This document shows, piece after piece, positions 7,613 through 16,662 of a stretch of DNA of 64,000 bases. The stretch's first letter is position 1. Every line of letters begins with the position of its first letter. Source of the DNA: Tenebrionibacter intestinalis. GTDB taxonomy: Bacteria > Pseudomonadota > Gammaproteobacteria > Enterobacterales > Enterobacteriaceae. The notes under the pieces were generated by a model, which worked only from the letters and a program-made list of their open reading frames with translations, was not told the origin of the DNA and did no database searches. The translations under genes were made by a program, and so were the position numbers. Location of the stretch: NCBI RefSeq assembly GCF_016632365.1, contig NZ_JAEPBH010000007.1:38027-102026 (forward strand), in the 5' to 3' direction.

Positions 7613-8665
7613 ATGAACTATCTGAACGACGATTTAAGAATCAAAGAGATCAATGAACTGCTCCCACCGGTAGCGCTATTAGAAAAATTTCCCGCCACTG
7701 AAAACGCAGCCGTCACTGTCTCATCTGCTCGCCGGGCTATCCATCAGATCCTTAAAGGTCAGGACGATCGTCTACTGGTCGTGATTGGTCCGTGCTCAAT
7801 CCATGATACCCAGGCCGCGAAGGAGTATGCCCGCCGTCTCAAGGCGCTGCGTGATGAATTAAGCGGCGAGCTGGAGGTGGTGATGCGCGTCTACTTTGAA
7901 AAGCCGCGCACAACCGTCGGCTGGAAAGGGCTGATTAATGACCCACACATGGATAACAGCTTCCAGATTAACGAAGGCTTGCGTATTGCACGCAAGCTGC
8001 TGCTGGAAATTAACGACGGCGGTCTGCCTGCCGCCGGCGAGTTCCTTGATATGATCACGCCGCAGTATGTGGCTGACCTGATGAGCTGGGGCGCAATCGG
8101 CGCGCGTACTACCGAGTCTCAGGTTCACCGTGAGCTTGCCTCCGGCCTGTCCTGCCCGGTTGGTTTTAAAAATGGTACCGATGGCACAATTAAAGTTGCG
8201 ATCGACGCTATTAATGCCGCCAGCGCGCCGCACTGCTTTCTTTCTGTCACGAAGTGGGGCCATTCGGCAATAGTGAATACCAGCGGAAACGGCGACTGCC
8301 ATATTATTCTGCGCGGCGGAAAAGAGCCGAACTATAGCGCGCGTCACGTGGCGGAAGTAAAAGAAGGGCTGGCCAAAGCAGGTCTGCGTCCGCATGTCAT
8401 GATCGACTTCAGCCATGCTAATTCCAGCAAGCAGTTCAAAAAACAGTTGGAAGTGGGCGCCGACGTTTGCGCGCAAATTGCAGGCGGTGAAAAAGCCATT
8501 ACCGGCGTGATGATTGAAAGCCACCTGGTAGAAGGCAACCAGAACCTTGAAAGCGCAGAACCGCTGGTTTATGGCAAAAGCGTGACCGATGGCTGTATCG
8601 GCTGGGAGGATACCGACGCTATTTTGCGCCAGCTAGCGGCAGCAGTGAAGGCGCGTCGCGGCTGA
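7613..8665 (+). CDS. aroG: AroG, DAHP synthase (Phe-sensitive type)
   Basis: Condenses phosphoenolpyruvate and erythrose 4-phosphate to DAHP, the first step of the shikimate pathway. The 350-residue product equals E. coli AroG in length and starts MNYLNDDLRIKEINELLPPV. Class I family features include VVIGPCSIHD near residue 60, the PEP-binding region YFEKPRTTVGWKGL, VGFKNGTDGTIKVA, and the metal-binding IDFSHANSSK and GVMIESHLVEGNQ. Sequence and TyrR box point to the phenylalanine-inhibited isoenzyme rather than AroF or AroH. It is monocistronic. Confidence 0.97.
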   Translation: MNYLNDDLRIKEINELLPPVALLEKFPATENAAVTVSSARRAIHQILKGQDDRLLVVIGPCSIHDTQAAKEYARRLKALRDELSGELEVVMRVYFEKPRTTVGWKGLINDPHMDNSFQINEGLRIARKLLLEINDGGLPAAGEFLDMITPQYVADLMSWGAIGARTTESQVHRELASGLSCPVGFKNGTDGTIKVAIDAINAASAPHCFLSVTKWGHSAIVNTSGNGDCHIILRGGKEPNYSARHVAEVKEGLAKAGLRPHVMIDFSHANSSKQFKKQLEVGADVCAQIAGGEKAITGVMIESHLVEGNQNLESAEPLVYGKSVTDGCIGWEDTDAILRQLAAAVKARRG

Positions 8666-8692
8666 TTAACACCTTCGGAAAGTCTAAGCTTT

Positions 8693-8722
8693 ATGCCGGT
8701 CAGTGGGCTCGCCGGCCGGCAT
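8693..8722 (+). terminator. Probable aroG terminator
   Basis: ATGCCGG (8693-8699) and CCGGCAT (8716-8722) pair around a 16-nt loop, 27 bp after the aroG stop. The following tract is only moderately T-rich, so the call is tentative. Confidence 0.45.
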
Positions 8723-8876
8723 GTTGGCTTTGGTTAAAAAAACCGGTTCAGGCCTGCGTCTGTGGATGCGTATTAAAGCGCGCAGGCTAAGACCAACGGG
8801 CGAGTTGATAAAAGCGCGGCAGCAGCCGGTTAAGCCTGTTTATGAATAAGGTTAAGGCCCGGAATGTGGACTGCAT

Positions 8877-8925
8877 CCCAAAAACTGGACATCTAACGGA
8901 CTAAGGTGCGGTTTTTTACGAGTGG
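8877..8925. other. Possible remnant of an IS3-family (IS150-type) terminus
   Basis: TGGACTGCATCC followed by an A-rich tract and CTGGACAT resembles the left end of IS150-group elements (TGTACTGCACCC...TTGGACG). No transposase fragment or partner end is visible, so this is at best a scar. Confidence 0.25.
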
Positions 8926-8989
8926 TCGTCATTTTTCACTTGAGCTACGGGTTGCTGACGCCTGCTAAATTCGTCAAACCGCAGGCAAA

Positions 8990-9194
8990 GACAAGATAAA
9001 GTAAAACGCCACCGGATAGCGGACTGAGGCGAAACGAGTCAGGCGGTCGAGCCGGACGCAGGCTGTTGGCAAGGTGGTGCGCGGTGCGAAGTTGCGCTAC
9101 CGCAGGTGTTTGCAAAGCGGGCCGTGGCGGTCCGCTTTACCCGTTCACTTAAGACCCTCTTTGTCATTAGGCTTTAAGTGAACGGAACACGCAT
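8990..9194 (-). repeat. Dispersed intergenic repeat family 2, copy 1
   Basis: Read on the minus strand it starts near 9194 with CCGTTCACTTAAA. It goes on through GACAAAGAGGG, GTGAACGGGTAAAGCGG and GCAAACACCTGCGG to GCAGGCGTCAGCAACCC near 8950-8990. The copies at 14875 and 56591 share the same order of blocks. Its first 45 bp form an inverted repeat (CCGTTCACTTAA at 9141-9152 against its complement at 9174-9185). No coding capacity is seen. The left boundary is uncertain, and the whole 8723-9236 gap holds no gene. Confidence 0.6.
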
Positions 9195-9236
9195 TGAGCT
9201 CTTAAGTGACCAGCGTGACGATTACAGGCAGGGTAA

Positions 9237-9989
9237 TTATTTCGCTTTGCCCTGGTTTGCTACTGCCGCAGCCTTCGCGGCAATTTCTTCTGCGTTGCCC
9301 AGGTAGTAATGTTTAACCGGTTTAAAGCTTTCATCAAATTCGTAAACCAGCGGAACGCCGGTCGGAATATTAAGCTCGAGAATGTCATCTTCGCTCATAT
9401 TATCCAGATATTTCACCAGCGCGCGCAGGGAGTTGCCGTGCGCGGCGATAATAACGCGCTCGCCGCGCTTCAGACGCGGCAAAATGGCGTCATGCCAGTA
9501 AGGGATAACGCGGTCAATTGTCAGCGCCAGACTTTCCGTTAGCGGCAGCTCCTTCTCGCTAAGCCCGGCATAGCGCGGATCGTGCCCGGGATAACGTTCG
9601 TCGTCTTTGGTCAGTTCTGGCGGCGTAACGGCGAAGCCCCGGCGCCATTGCTTAACCTGTTCGTCGCCATATTTTTCAGCGGTTTCGGCTTTGTTAAGCC
9701 CCTGCAATGCGCCATAGTGACGCTCGTTCAGTTTCCAGGATTTCTCAACCGGCAGCCACGCCTGGTCTAACTGATCCAGTATGTTCCACAGCGTATGGAT
9801 GGCGCGTTTCAGTACGGAGGTATAGGCAAAATCGAAGGTAAAGCCTTCATCTTTAAGTAATTTACCCGCAGCTTTTGCTTCGCCTACGCCTTTTTCAGAC
9901 AGATCGACATCATACCAACCGGTGAAGCGGTTTTCATTGTTCCATTGACTTTCGCCGTGTCGAACCAGAACCAGCTTAGTTACAGCCAT
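9237..9989 (-). CDS. gpmA: GpmA, 2,3-bisphosphoglycerate-dependent phosphoglycerate mutase
   Basis: Interconverts 3- and 2-phosphoglycerate in glycolysis and gluconeogenesis. The 250-residue product begins [17 protein letters not shown], with catalytic His11 in the RHGE motif and the conserved [12 protein letters not shown]. The second catalytic His lies in [17 protein letters not shown]. It is the cofactor-dependent (dPGM) enzyme, not the Mn-dependent GpmI. A Fur-like box sits about 30 bp upstream, matching the iron control known for E. coli gpmA. Transcribed alone, away from galM. Confidence 0.97.
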   Translation of the reverse strand: MAVTKLVLVRHGESQWNNENRFTGWYDVDLSEKGVGEAKAAGKLLKDEGFTFDFAYTSVLKRAIHTLWNILDQLDQAWLPVEKSWKLNERHYGALQGLNKAETAEKYGDEQVKQWRRGFAVTPPELTKDDERYPGHDPRYAGLSEKELPLTESLALTIDRVIPYWHDAILPRLKRGERVIIAAHGNSLRALVKYLDNMSEDDILELNIPTGVPLVYEFDESFKPVKHYYLGNAEEIAAKAAAVANQGKAK

Positions 9990-10018
9990 ATCTTACTCCT
10001 TCAGAATTCCGTGATACT

Positions 10019-10037
10019 GATAACAATTCTCATTATA
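10019..10037 (-). promoter_or_regulatory. Fur-like box upstream of gpmA
   Basis: Read on the minus strand TATAATGAGAATTGTTATC resembles the 19-bp Fur consensus (GATAATGATAATCATTATC) at most positions. Its position between the probable promoter and the start fits repression by Fur with iron. Confidence 0.6.
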
Positions 10038-10392
10038 TTGCCACGGCGCACTACCGCAACAATGCCTGGTCATTACCATAGCGAAAATAGTGCATGAGTG
10101 TAAGGTAACTGTGAATAAGTGGTGAGTTTTTTGTCGCGTTTCGAAAAGGCTGAGCGGCTTTTTTAATAATAACCGGCGTTATTGAGAAATATCCGCAGCA
10201 GCCCGTGTACGAAGTAAAAAATTTTCTGAAAACCAATATCGCCCGGCAGGCCGCCATGCGCCCTGGATTGCAAAACGCTTGCCCGGGTGCGACGGGGCCG
10301 GAGGCGCGCAAAGCGCGCTGCTCAACGCTTTACCCAGGCCCGCTTCACCCGCTCTGTTGCCAGATGTCCTGCCCTGTGTGACGCAGGCAAGG
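10038..10392. other. Intergenic region between gpmA and the end of galM
   Basis: No convincing gene. An 86-codon minus-strand ORF (10051-10311) lacks family resemblance and a good ribosome site. An imperfect CCTTGCCTGC/GGGCAGG stem near 10355-10390 might terminate the gal operon. Nothing else is seen. Confidence 0.4.
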
Positions 10393-11433
10393 TTAAAGCG
10401 CCTGAAACTGGTAGGTTGTGATGCTCACATACTCCTGACCGGGGCGCAGAATGCAATCCGGCTGCGGCCACTGGGGGCGGTTAGGGCTGTCGGGCAGAAA
10501 TTCGCTTTCCAGCGCCAGCCCCTGGTATGCCCGGTACTCGCCTTGATCGCGCGCCGGGGTGCCGTCCAGAAAATTGCCCGTATAAAACTGTAACGCGGGG
10601 GCGCTGGTATACACCGTCATTTGCAGGCGGCCGTCTGCGGACCAGAGGTTTGCCGCAGGCTGCGTAACGTCGCCCGCAGCCTGAAGCAGAAAGGCGTGGT
10701 CGTAGCCGCGCACTTTTTTCTGGTCGTCATCGGCAAGAAAGTCCTGTGCGATGGGCTTTGGCGTAAGAAAATCAAAGCCGGTGCCGGCTACCGGGCGCAG
10801 CGACGCCAGGGGGATGCCGTCTTCCTCTACCGGAAGATAAGCGTCAGCCAGCAACTGTAGACGGTGATTACGCACGTCTGTACGGGCGCCGTCGAGATTA
10901 AAATAGGCGTGGCTGGTCAGATTGACCGGGCAGGGTTTGTCGGTCTGCGCCCGGAATGTCGCCACCAGGCGATTATCATCCGTCAGGGCGTACAGAGCGG
11001 TAATGCGGCAGTTGCCGGGAAACCCCTGGTCGCCGTCGGGTGAGTCAAGCAGCCAGGCGACTTCGCTATCGCTTTGGCGCCCGATGCGCCAGCGGCGCTT
11101 GTCGAATCCTTGCGGGCCGCCATGTAGCTGATGTGCGCCCTGGCTGGGCGTCAAATGAAACGTCTGGCCATCGATGGTAAAACGGCTGTTGGCGATACGA
11201 TTGGCGTAGCGGCCAACCGTTGCGCCCAGAAAGGCGTTTTGCCTGTGCCAGTCTTCCAGCTCCCGGCAGCCCAGCAGCGTTTCGCGCACGCTGCCGTCGT
11301 GCAGCGGCACGCGGCAGGAGAGAAGCGTAGCCCCCCAGTCCATCATCGAGACTACCATGCCTGCGGAGTTACGCAGCGTGCAGATACGGTATGGGCGGCC
11401 ATCCGGTGCTGGCCGGGACGTCTCGTTTAGCAC
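10393..11433 (-). CDS. galM: GalM, aldose 1-epimerase (mutarotase)
   Basis: Interconverts alpha- and beta-galactose so that GalK receives its substrate. I place the start at a GTG (11433), preceded by GGAGCAGG and overlapping the galK stop by 7 bp. This gives 346 residues, the E. coli length, beginning with the equivalent of [16 protein letters not shown]. Family motifs are [33 protein letters not shown] with the catalytic His, and [14 protein letters not shown] with the catalytic Glu. Last gene of galETKM. Upstream ATG-type starts inside galK would add non-conserved residues. Confidence 0.95.
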   Translation of the reverse strand: MLNETSRPAPDGRPYRICTLRNSAGMVVSMMDWGATLLSCRVPLHDGSVRETLLGCRELEDWHRQNAFLGATVGRYANRIANSRFTIDGQTFHLTPSQGAHQLHGGPQGFDKRRWRIGRQSDSEVAWLLDSPDGDQGFPGNCRITALYALTDDNRLVATFRAQTDKPCPVNLTSHAYFNLDGARTDVRNHRLQLLADAYLPVEEDGIPLASLRPVAGTGFDFLTPKPIAQDFLADDDQKKVRGYDHAFLLQAAGDVTQPAANLWSADGRLQMTVYTSAPALQFYTGNFLDGTPARDQGEYRAYQGLALESEFLPDSPNRPQWPQPDCILRPGQEYVSITTYQFQAL

Positions 11434-12575
11434 TGTCCTGCTCCTTCTGACGGCCTGCATACATAAAATGTTTCTTTGATGCCGGTTCTGGCTTCATACT
11501 GCGCGGCAACCGCCTGCTTTAGGGCGGGCACCAGCGTTTCAGGCACCAGCGCGACGACGCAACCGCCAAAGCCGCCGCCGGTCATACGTACGCCGCCATT
11601 CTCTCCAATCGCCCCCTTCACAATATCCACCAGCGTATCAATTTGCGGTACGGTGATTTCAAAATCATCGCGCATCGAGGCGTGAGATTGCGCCATAAGC
11701 TCGCCCATGCGTTTCAGGTCGCCGCGCGCAAGCGCCTGTGCGGCCTCTGTGGTTCGGGCGTTTTCTGACAGGACATGGCGCACGCGTTTTGCCACCACGG
11801 GATCCAGCTCGTGGGCAACGCTGTTGAACTGCTCAAGGCTGACATCACGCAGCGCCTTTTGTTGGAAGAATCGAGCGCCGGTTTCACACTGCTCGCGGCG
11901 AGTATTGTATTCGCTGCCTACCAGCGTGCGTTTAAAATTACTGTTGATGATAACCACCGCTACGCCCGGCGGCAGCGGTACGGCTTTCGTGCCCAGCGAG
12001 CGGCAGTCGATAAGCAGCGCATGCCCCTGTTTGCCGAGCGCTGAAATCAGTTGGTCCATAATGCCGCAGTTGCAGCCTACAAACTGGTTTTCCGCTTCCT
12101 GGCCGTTAAGCGCCAGTTGCGCGCCGTCGAGCGGCAGATGCCACAGTAGCTGAAACGCCTTACCTACCGCCACTTCCAGCGATGCCGACGAACTCAGGCC
12201 AGCGCCCTGCGGCACATTGCCGCTGATGACCAGATCGGCGCCGCCGAAGCGGCCGTCACGTTTTTGCAGGTGCTTGACTACGCCGCGAACGTAGTTTGAC
12301 CATTGTTGGCTTTCATGCGCAAGGACAGGGGCGTCAAGGGAGAATTCGTCGCTTTCGTTGGCGTAGTCGGCGGCAATCACCCTTACCTGGCGGTCATTGC
12401 GCGCCGCACAGGCGATGACTGTCCGGTAGTCAATTGCGCAGGGGAGGACGAAACCGTCGTTATAGTCCGTGTGCTCGCCGATAAGGTTCACGCGCCCTGG
12501 GGCCTGGATGATATGGGTGGCAGGGTAGCCAAATTTCTCGGCAAACAGCGCGGAAGTGTTCTCTTTCAGAGGCAT
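11427..12575 (-). CDS. galK: GalK, galactokinase
   Basis: Phosphorylates alpha-galactose with ATP to galactose 1-phosphate (Leloir pathway). The 382-residue product has the GHMP-kinase signatures: [18 protein letters not shown] near the N-terminus (galactose binding), [18 protein letters not shown] (phosphate loop, about residues 118-135) and [14 protein letters not shown] near residue 340. Length equals E. coli GalK. It follows galT after 2 bp and overlaps galM, so the genes are probably translationally coupled. Confidence 0.98.
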   Translation of the reverse strand: MPLKENTSALFAEKFGYPATHIIQAPGRVNLIGEHTDYNDGFVLPCAIDYRTVIACAARNDRQVRVIAADYANESDEFSLDAPVLAHESQQWSNYVRGVVKHLQKRDGRFGGADLVISGNVPQGAGLSSSASLEVAVGKAFQLLWHLPLDGAQLALNGQEAENQFVGCNCGIMDQLISALGKQGHALLIDCRSLGTKAVPLPPGVAVVIINSNFKRTLVGSEYNTRREQCETGARFFQQKALRDVSLEQFNSVAHELDPVVAKRVRHVLSENARTTEAAQALARGDLKRMGELMAQSHASMRDDFEITVPQIDTLVDIVKGAIGENGGVRMTGGGFGGCVVALVPETLVPALKQAVAAQYEARTGIKETFYVCRPSEGAGQC

Positions 12576-12577
12576 TA

Positions 12578-13624
12578 TTATTCTCCGGATTCGCGAAAAT
12601 GAATATCGCTGACCGCGCGCAGCTTCTCTGCCGCCTGTTCCGGCGTCAGGTCGCGCTGGGTTTCTGCCAGCAATTCGTAGCCCACCATGAATTTGCGCAC
12701 CGTGGCGGAACGCAGCAGCGGCGGGTAAAAATGGGCGTGTAGCTGCCAGTGCGTATTTTCTTCGCCGTTAAACGGCGCGCCGTGCCATCCCATAGAATAG
12801 GGGAAGGAGCAGCGAAACAGGTTGTCATAGCGGCTGGTTAATTTTTTCAGCGCCAGCGCCAGATCGGCGCGCTGCGCATCGCTCAGTTCGGGCAGGCGCA
12901 GCACCTGTGTTTTGGGGAGCAACAGCGTTTCAAATGGCCAGGCGGCCCAGTAAGGCACGACGGCCAGCCAGTGCCCGGTTTCCACCACTGTGCGGCTGCC
13001 GTTGGCCAGTTCACGCTGTACATAGTCCACAAGCATTGGCGAACCCTGCTGTATAAAATAGTCGCGCTGCTTTTCATCTTCGCACGCCGCCTCGTTGGGC
13101 AGGAAGCTATTGGCCCAGACCTGGCCGTGCGGATGCGGGTTCGAGCACCCCATCGCCGCCCCTTTATTTTCAAACACCTGTACCCACGGATACGTCAGGC
13201 CCAACTCGGCGGTTTGCGTTTGCCAGGCGCTTACCACCGCTTCCAGCGAAGCCTGGGAGAGTTCAGGCAACGTTTTGCTGTGATCGGGGGAGAAGCAGAT
13301 AACCCGGCTGGTGCCGCGGGCGCTCTGGGCGAGCATTAACGGATCGTGACTTTGTGGGGCCTGAGGCGTATCGGGCATCAGTGCGGCAAAGTCGTTCGTA
13401 AACACGTAGGTGCCGGTGTAGTCTGGGTTTTTGTCGCCCGTGACGCGGGTATTGCCAGGGCAGAGGTAACAGTCGGGATCGTGTGTCGGCAGCGTTTGCG
13501 GCGGCACGCTCTCCTGCGCCCCCTGCCAGGGGCGCTTTGCCCGGTGCGGCGATACAAGAACCCATTGTCCAGTCAGCGGGTTATAGCGGCGATGCGGGTG
13601 ATCGACCGGATTGAACTGCGCCAT
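12578..13624 (-). CDS. galT: GalT, galactose-1-phosphate uridylyltransferase
   Basis: Transfers UMP between UDP-glucose and galactose 1-phosphate through a uridylylated histidine. The start at 13624 ([19 protein letters not shown]) gives 348 aa, identical in length to E. coli; a longer ATG frame adds 25 non-conserved residues. The active-site motif [10 protein letters not shown] is intact, as are the zinc ligands in DCYLCPGN and the later [16 protein letters not shown] lies 7 bp before the start. It follows galE after 10 bp. Confidence 0.97.
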   Translation of the reverse strand: MAQFNPVDHPHRRYNPLTGQWVLVSPHRAKRPWQGAQESVPPQTLPTHDPDCYLCPGNTRVTGDKNPDYTGTYVFTNDFAALMPDTPQAPQSHDPLMLAQSARGTSRVICFSPDHSKTLPELSQASLEAVVSAWQTQTAELGLTYPWVQVFENKGAAMGCSNPHPHGQVWANSFLPNEAACEDEKQRDYFIQQGSPMLVDYVQRELANGSRTVVETGHWLAVVPYWAAWPFETLLLPKTQVLRLPELSDAQRADLALALKKLTSRYDNLFRCSFPYSMGWHGAPFNGEENTHWQLHAHFYPPLLRSATVRKFMVGYELLAETQRDLTPEQAAEKLRAVSDIHFRESGE

Positions 13625-13634
13625 GATTTTTCCT

Positions 13635-14651
13635 TTAGTCGGGGTAGCCCAGCGGGTGACGCGACTGCCAACGCCAGGTGTCCTGCGCGGTATCGTCAAG
13701 CGTGCGCGTTACGCGCCAGTTCAGCTCTTTATCGGCTTTGGCGGCATCGGCCCAGTAAGCGGGCAGATCGCCGGCGCGACGCGGGGCGAAATGGTAATTG
13801 ACCGGCTTACCGCAGGCCCGGCTGAAGGCGTTGACCACATCCAGCACGCTGCTGCCGATGCCGGCGCCGAGGTTATAAATATGAACGCCAGGCTTGCCTG
13901 CCAGTTGCTGCATAGCCGCAACGTGGCCATCGGCAAGATCCATGACGTGAATATAGTCGCGCACGGCGGTGCCGTCCTGCGTAGGGTAGTCGTTGCCAAA
14001 TACTGACAGCGACTCGCGGCGGCCCACGGCTACCTGAGCGATGTAGGGCATCAGATTGTTAGGAATGCCCTGCGGATCCTCGCCCATGTCGCCTGAAGGA
14101 TGCGCGCCTACCGGGTTGAAGTAGCGCAGCAGCGCCACGCTAAATTGCGGACAGGCAGTCTGGAGATCGGTGAGGATTTGCTCCACCATGAGTTTACTGC
14201 GGCCATAGGGGCTGGCCGGGTAGCCGGTCGGCAAACTTTCGACATACGGAATCTGGGGCTGATCGCCGTAAACGGTGGCGGATGAGCTGAAAATAAAGTT
14301 CGTCACGCCAGCGTTGCGCATGGCATGTGCAAGACGTAGCGTACCGTTGACGTTGGTATCATAATATTCCAGCGGCGCATTAACCGACTCGCCGACGGCT
14401 TTGAGCGCGGCGAAGTGGATGACGGCGTCTACCGAATGATCGTTGAAAATCTTTGCCAGCAGCGCGTCGTCGCGTACATCGCCTTCAATAAAAAGCGGCG
14501 TTTTGCCACTGAGGCGCTCAATGACCGGCACCACGCTGCGCTTGCTGTTGCAGAGGTTATCAAGAATGATAACCTCATGCCCTTTCTCCAGTAATTGTAC
14601 GCAGGTATGACTACCAATGTAACCGCTACCACCTGTTACCAGAACTTTCAT
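13635..14651 (-). CDS. galE: GalE, UDP-glucose 4-epimerase
   Basis: NAD-dependent interconversion of UDP-galactose and UDP-glucose. The start at 14651 ([15 protein letters not shown]) has GGAG nine bases before it and gives 338 residues, as in E. coli. The Rossmann GGSGYIG motif is at residues 7-13, the catalytic FSSSATVYG segment near 120-130, and the YGRSK active-site Tyr-Lys pair near 149-153. First gene of galETKM. Its 5' end contains the internal Gal operator, so the codons for GGSGYIGS also bind the repressor. Confidence 0.98.
   Translation of the reverse strand: MKVLVTGGSGYIGSHTCVQLLEKGHEVIILDNLCNSKRSVVPVIERLSGKTPLFIEGDVRDDALLAKIFNDHSVDAVIHFAALKAVGESVNAPLEYYDTNVNGTLRLAHAMRNAGVTNFIFSSSATVYGDQPQIPYVESLPTGYPASPYGRSKLMVEQILTDLQTACPQFSVALLRYFNPVGAHPSGDMGEDPQGIPNNLMPYIAQVAVGRRESLSVFGNDYPTQDGTAVRDYIHVMDLADGHVAAMQQLAGKPGVHIYNLGAGIGSSVLDVVNAFSRACGKPVNYHFAPRRAGDLPAYWADAAKADKELNWRVTRTLDDTAQDTWRWQSRHPLGYPD
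14617..14632 (-). promoter_or_regulatory. Internal Gal operator (OI) inside galE
   Basis: On the minus strand GTGGTAGCGGTTACAT matches the internal operator of E. coli gal. With OE 98 bp upstream it would allow GalR/GalS looping. Confidence 0.85.
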
Positions 14652-14703
14652 TATTTGCTCCATTAAGCCCGGTTATTGAAATTAACTTAGCATAACAGAA
14701 TGA

Positions 14704-14725
14704 CTAAAAGTGTGACATGCGCAGG
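14704..14725 (-). promoter_or_regulatory. CRP site of the gal promoter
   Basis: On the minus strand CATGTCACACTTTTAGTCAT corresponds to the CRP site of E. coli gal (CATGTCACACTTTTCGCAT). A TATGCT -10 element follows at about 14686-14691, as in the E. coli P1/P2 region. Confidence 0.7.
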
Positions 14726-14729
14726 ATTA

Positions 14730-14745
14730 GTGGAATCGTTTACAC
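14730..14745 (-). promoter_or_regulatory. External Gal operator (OE)
   Basis: On the minus strand GTGTAAACGATTCCAC is a perfect match to the external operator of E. coli gal (GalR/GalS consensus). It lies 79 bp upstream of the galE start. Confidence 0.9.
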
Positions 14746-14874
14746 TCGGGGCGTAAGCGGTGAAACAGAAAATAAAATTTATATAAATCAGCGATGAGGC
14801 GTATTTTTCCGGCTAGTCTGAAAATGCGGCGAAAACGAGGGGCTGGACTAATGCCGGCGAGAGAAGGTGAAGTG

Positions 14875-15080
14875 GGCGCTCCGTTTACTTAAAGCCCGAC
14901 GACAAAGGGGGCGTCAGGTGAACGGGCAAAGCGGGCCGCCTTACAAACGCCTGCGGCCCCGCAAAATTGCGGTACGCCCGCAGTCCGGCCAGCAGCCTGC
15001 GGTTCGCCGGTTTTAGCGGGCGTCAGCAACCCTGCGCTGTAAGGCTGCATCCATTAAAAGCGAACGGGGATGCTGGCCAA
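14875..15080 (+). repeat. Dispersed intergenic repeat family 2, copy 2
   Basis: Begins GGGCGCTCCGTTTACTTAAA. It shares with the copy at 56591 the blocks GACAAAGGGGGCG, GTGAACGGGCAAAGCGGG, AACGCCTGCG, GTCAGCAACCC, CGCTGTAAGGCTGCA and TTAAAAGCGAACGGGG. Its two ends are imperfect inverted repeats of each other (CCGTTTACTTAAA and TTAAAAGCGAACGG). It lies between the gal promoter and the modF terminator and encodes nothing visible. Confidence 0.6.
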
Positions 15081-15082
15081 AT

Positions 15083-15111
15083 AAAAAGAAAATCGGCACG
15101 GTTATCCCGAT
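15083..15111 (-). terminator. modF terminator
   Basis: On the minus strand ATCGG, a 10-nt loop and CCGAT are followed by TTTTCTTTTT. It begins 3 bp after the modF stop. Confidence 0.6.
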
Positions 15112-15113
15112 AG

Positions 15114-16586
15114 TTACTTCAGCCTGTCGGTCTGGTAGCGATAGCGCTCGCCGTCGGCAATAAAACTCAGGCGGTGGGTAATGCATTGCGGCGCGTCCTG
15201 CGCATGGTGAGAGACGAATAAAAGCTGAGTATCGCCTTCGCCAATCAGAATATCGACAAAGCGGCGCACCAACTGGCGGTTGAGCGGATCCAGCCCCTGC
15301 AAAGGCTCATCCAGAATCAACAGCGTGGGGTGTTTTACCAGCGCGCGGGCAATCAGCACCAGCCGCTGTTGTCCCCAGGACAGGCTGTGAAATGGAGTAT
15401 TTGCTGCGTTCTTATCCATTCCGAGCAGCGCCAGCCACTCCCGCGCCAGCGCCTGCTGACGGTCGGAGGGGGCTTCGTAGAGCCCAATTGAGTCGAAATA
15501 ACCTGACAGCACCACAGTGAGCACCGGGGCGCTGACGCGGTAATCCAGGTGCAGGCTGCTGCTGACGTAGCCAATGTGTTTTTTAATATCCCAGATCGTT
15601 TCACCGCTGCCGCGCCGGCGGCCGAACAGCGTCAGATCGTTGCTGTAGCCCTGGGGATGATCGCCGGTTATCAGGTTTAGCAGCGTGGATTTTCCCGCGC
15701 CGTTAGGGCCGCAAATCTGCCAGTGTTCGCCGGGATGCACCGTCCAGTTAAGCGAATGCAAAACGGGTCGTTCATTATAGGAAACAACGCCATTGCGCAG
15801 AACAATACGCGGTTCATTGTCTGGCAGGCGCGCGCAGGCCGTGGCGTCATCCGCTTGCGGTAACCGCGCGTCGGACAGTTTTTCACTTAAGGCCAGTTGC
15901 GCAATCAGCGCCTGCTCAAGCAACTGCTGTTTTGCGCCGGTGTCGCTGAGCGTACAGTCTGCCAGCACGCCGGCGTTGCGCACAAAATCTGGAATATCGT
16001 CAAAGCGGTTAAGGATGAGCGCAAGCGTATAGCCCTGGTGATTAAGCTTCGCCAGAAGCTGCGCCAGGCTATCGCGCGAGGCGACATCAAGCCCATCGAA
16101 TGGCTCGTCAAATACCAACAACGACGGACGCGGCATCAGCGCCTGACACAGTAGCGCTTTGCGCGTTTCGCCGGTGGACAGATATTTGAAGCGGCGTTCG
16201 AGCAGATGGCTGATGCCAAAGCATTCCGCCAGTTCGCGACAGCGGCCCTCATCAACGGTTTCATCCTGAATTATTTGCGCCGTAGTGCGCCCCGTGTCTT
16301 CCTCATCGGGGCTGAGCAAATCGGTATTATTGCGCTGCCACTCTTCGCTGACCAGTTTTTGCAACCGTTCAAAGGAAACAAGGGCAATACGCTCAAACGT
16401 ACAGCGGCGTTCACCCGTTAACAGCGGCAGATCGCCTGCCAGGGCGCGCGCCAGCGCAGATTTTCCACTGCCGTTAGCGCCAACGAAAGCCCAGGCTTCG
16501 CCGGCACGCAGCATAAGTTCGGCAATAGAAAGGGCGCGAGTATCGCTAAGGCGAAACGTGCCTTGCGTAATATGCAACACAGACAT
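15114..16586 (-). CDS. modF: ModF, dual ATP-binding-cassette protein of the molybdate locus
   Basis: Cytoplasmic protein with two fused ABC domains (PhrA-like) whose exact role is unsettled; it is co-transcribed with modE. The start at 16586 (MSVLHITQGTFRLSDT) gives 490 aa, equal to E. coli; a longer frame adds 32 unrelated residues. The first Walker A is GANGSGKSA near residue 35 with the signature LSTGETRK. The second is GPNGAGKST near residue 292 with LSWGQQRL and Walker B LLILDEPL. No membrane segments. A gap of 76 bp separates it from modE. Confidence 0.95.
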   Translation of the reverse strand: MSVLHITQGTFRLSDTRALSIAELMLRAGEAWAFVGANGSGKSALARALAGDLPLLTGERRCTFERIALVSFERLQKLVSEEWQRNNTDLLSPDEEDTGRTTAQIIQDETVDEGRCRELAECFGISHLLERRFKYLSTGETRKALLCQALMPRPSLLVFDEPFDGLDVASRDSLAQLLAKLNHQGYTLALILNRFDDIPDFVRNAGVLADCTLSDTGAKQQLLEQALIAQLALSEKLSDARLPQADDATACARLPDNEPRIVLRNGVVSYNERPVLHSLNWTVHPGEHWQICGPNGAGKSTLLNLITGDHPQGYSNDLTLFGRRRGSGETIWDIKKHIGYVSSSLHLDYRVSAPVLTVVLSGYFDSIGLYEAPSDRQQALAREWLALLGMDKNAANTPFHSLSWGQQRLVLIARALVKHPTLLILDEPLQGLDPLNRQLVRRFVDILIGEGDTQLLFVSHHAQDAPQCITHRLSFIADGERYRYQTDRLK

Positions 16587-16662
16587 GTTATATCCCATTT
16601 TTTGCAGCAACAGTCTACAGGGATACGTGTTGTCCCGGCCAATGTCAATTGGCCGGTATGAA

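Noticed and set aside
10051..10311. 86-codon minus-strand frame upstream of gpmA
   Set aside because: No Shine-Dalgarno, no recognised family, and it overlaps the probable gpmA promoter region.
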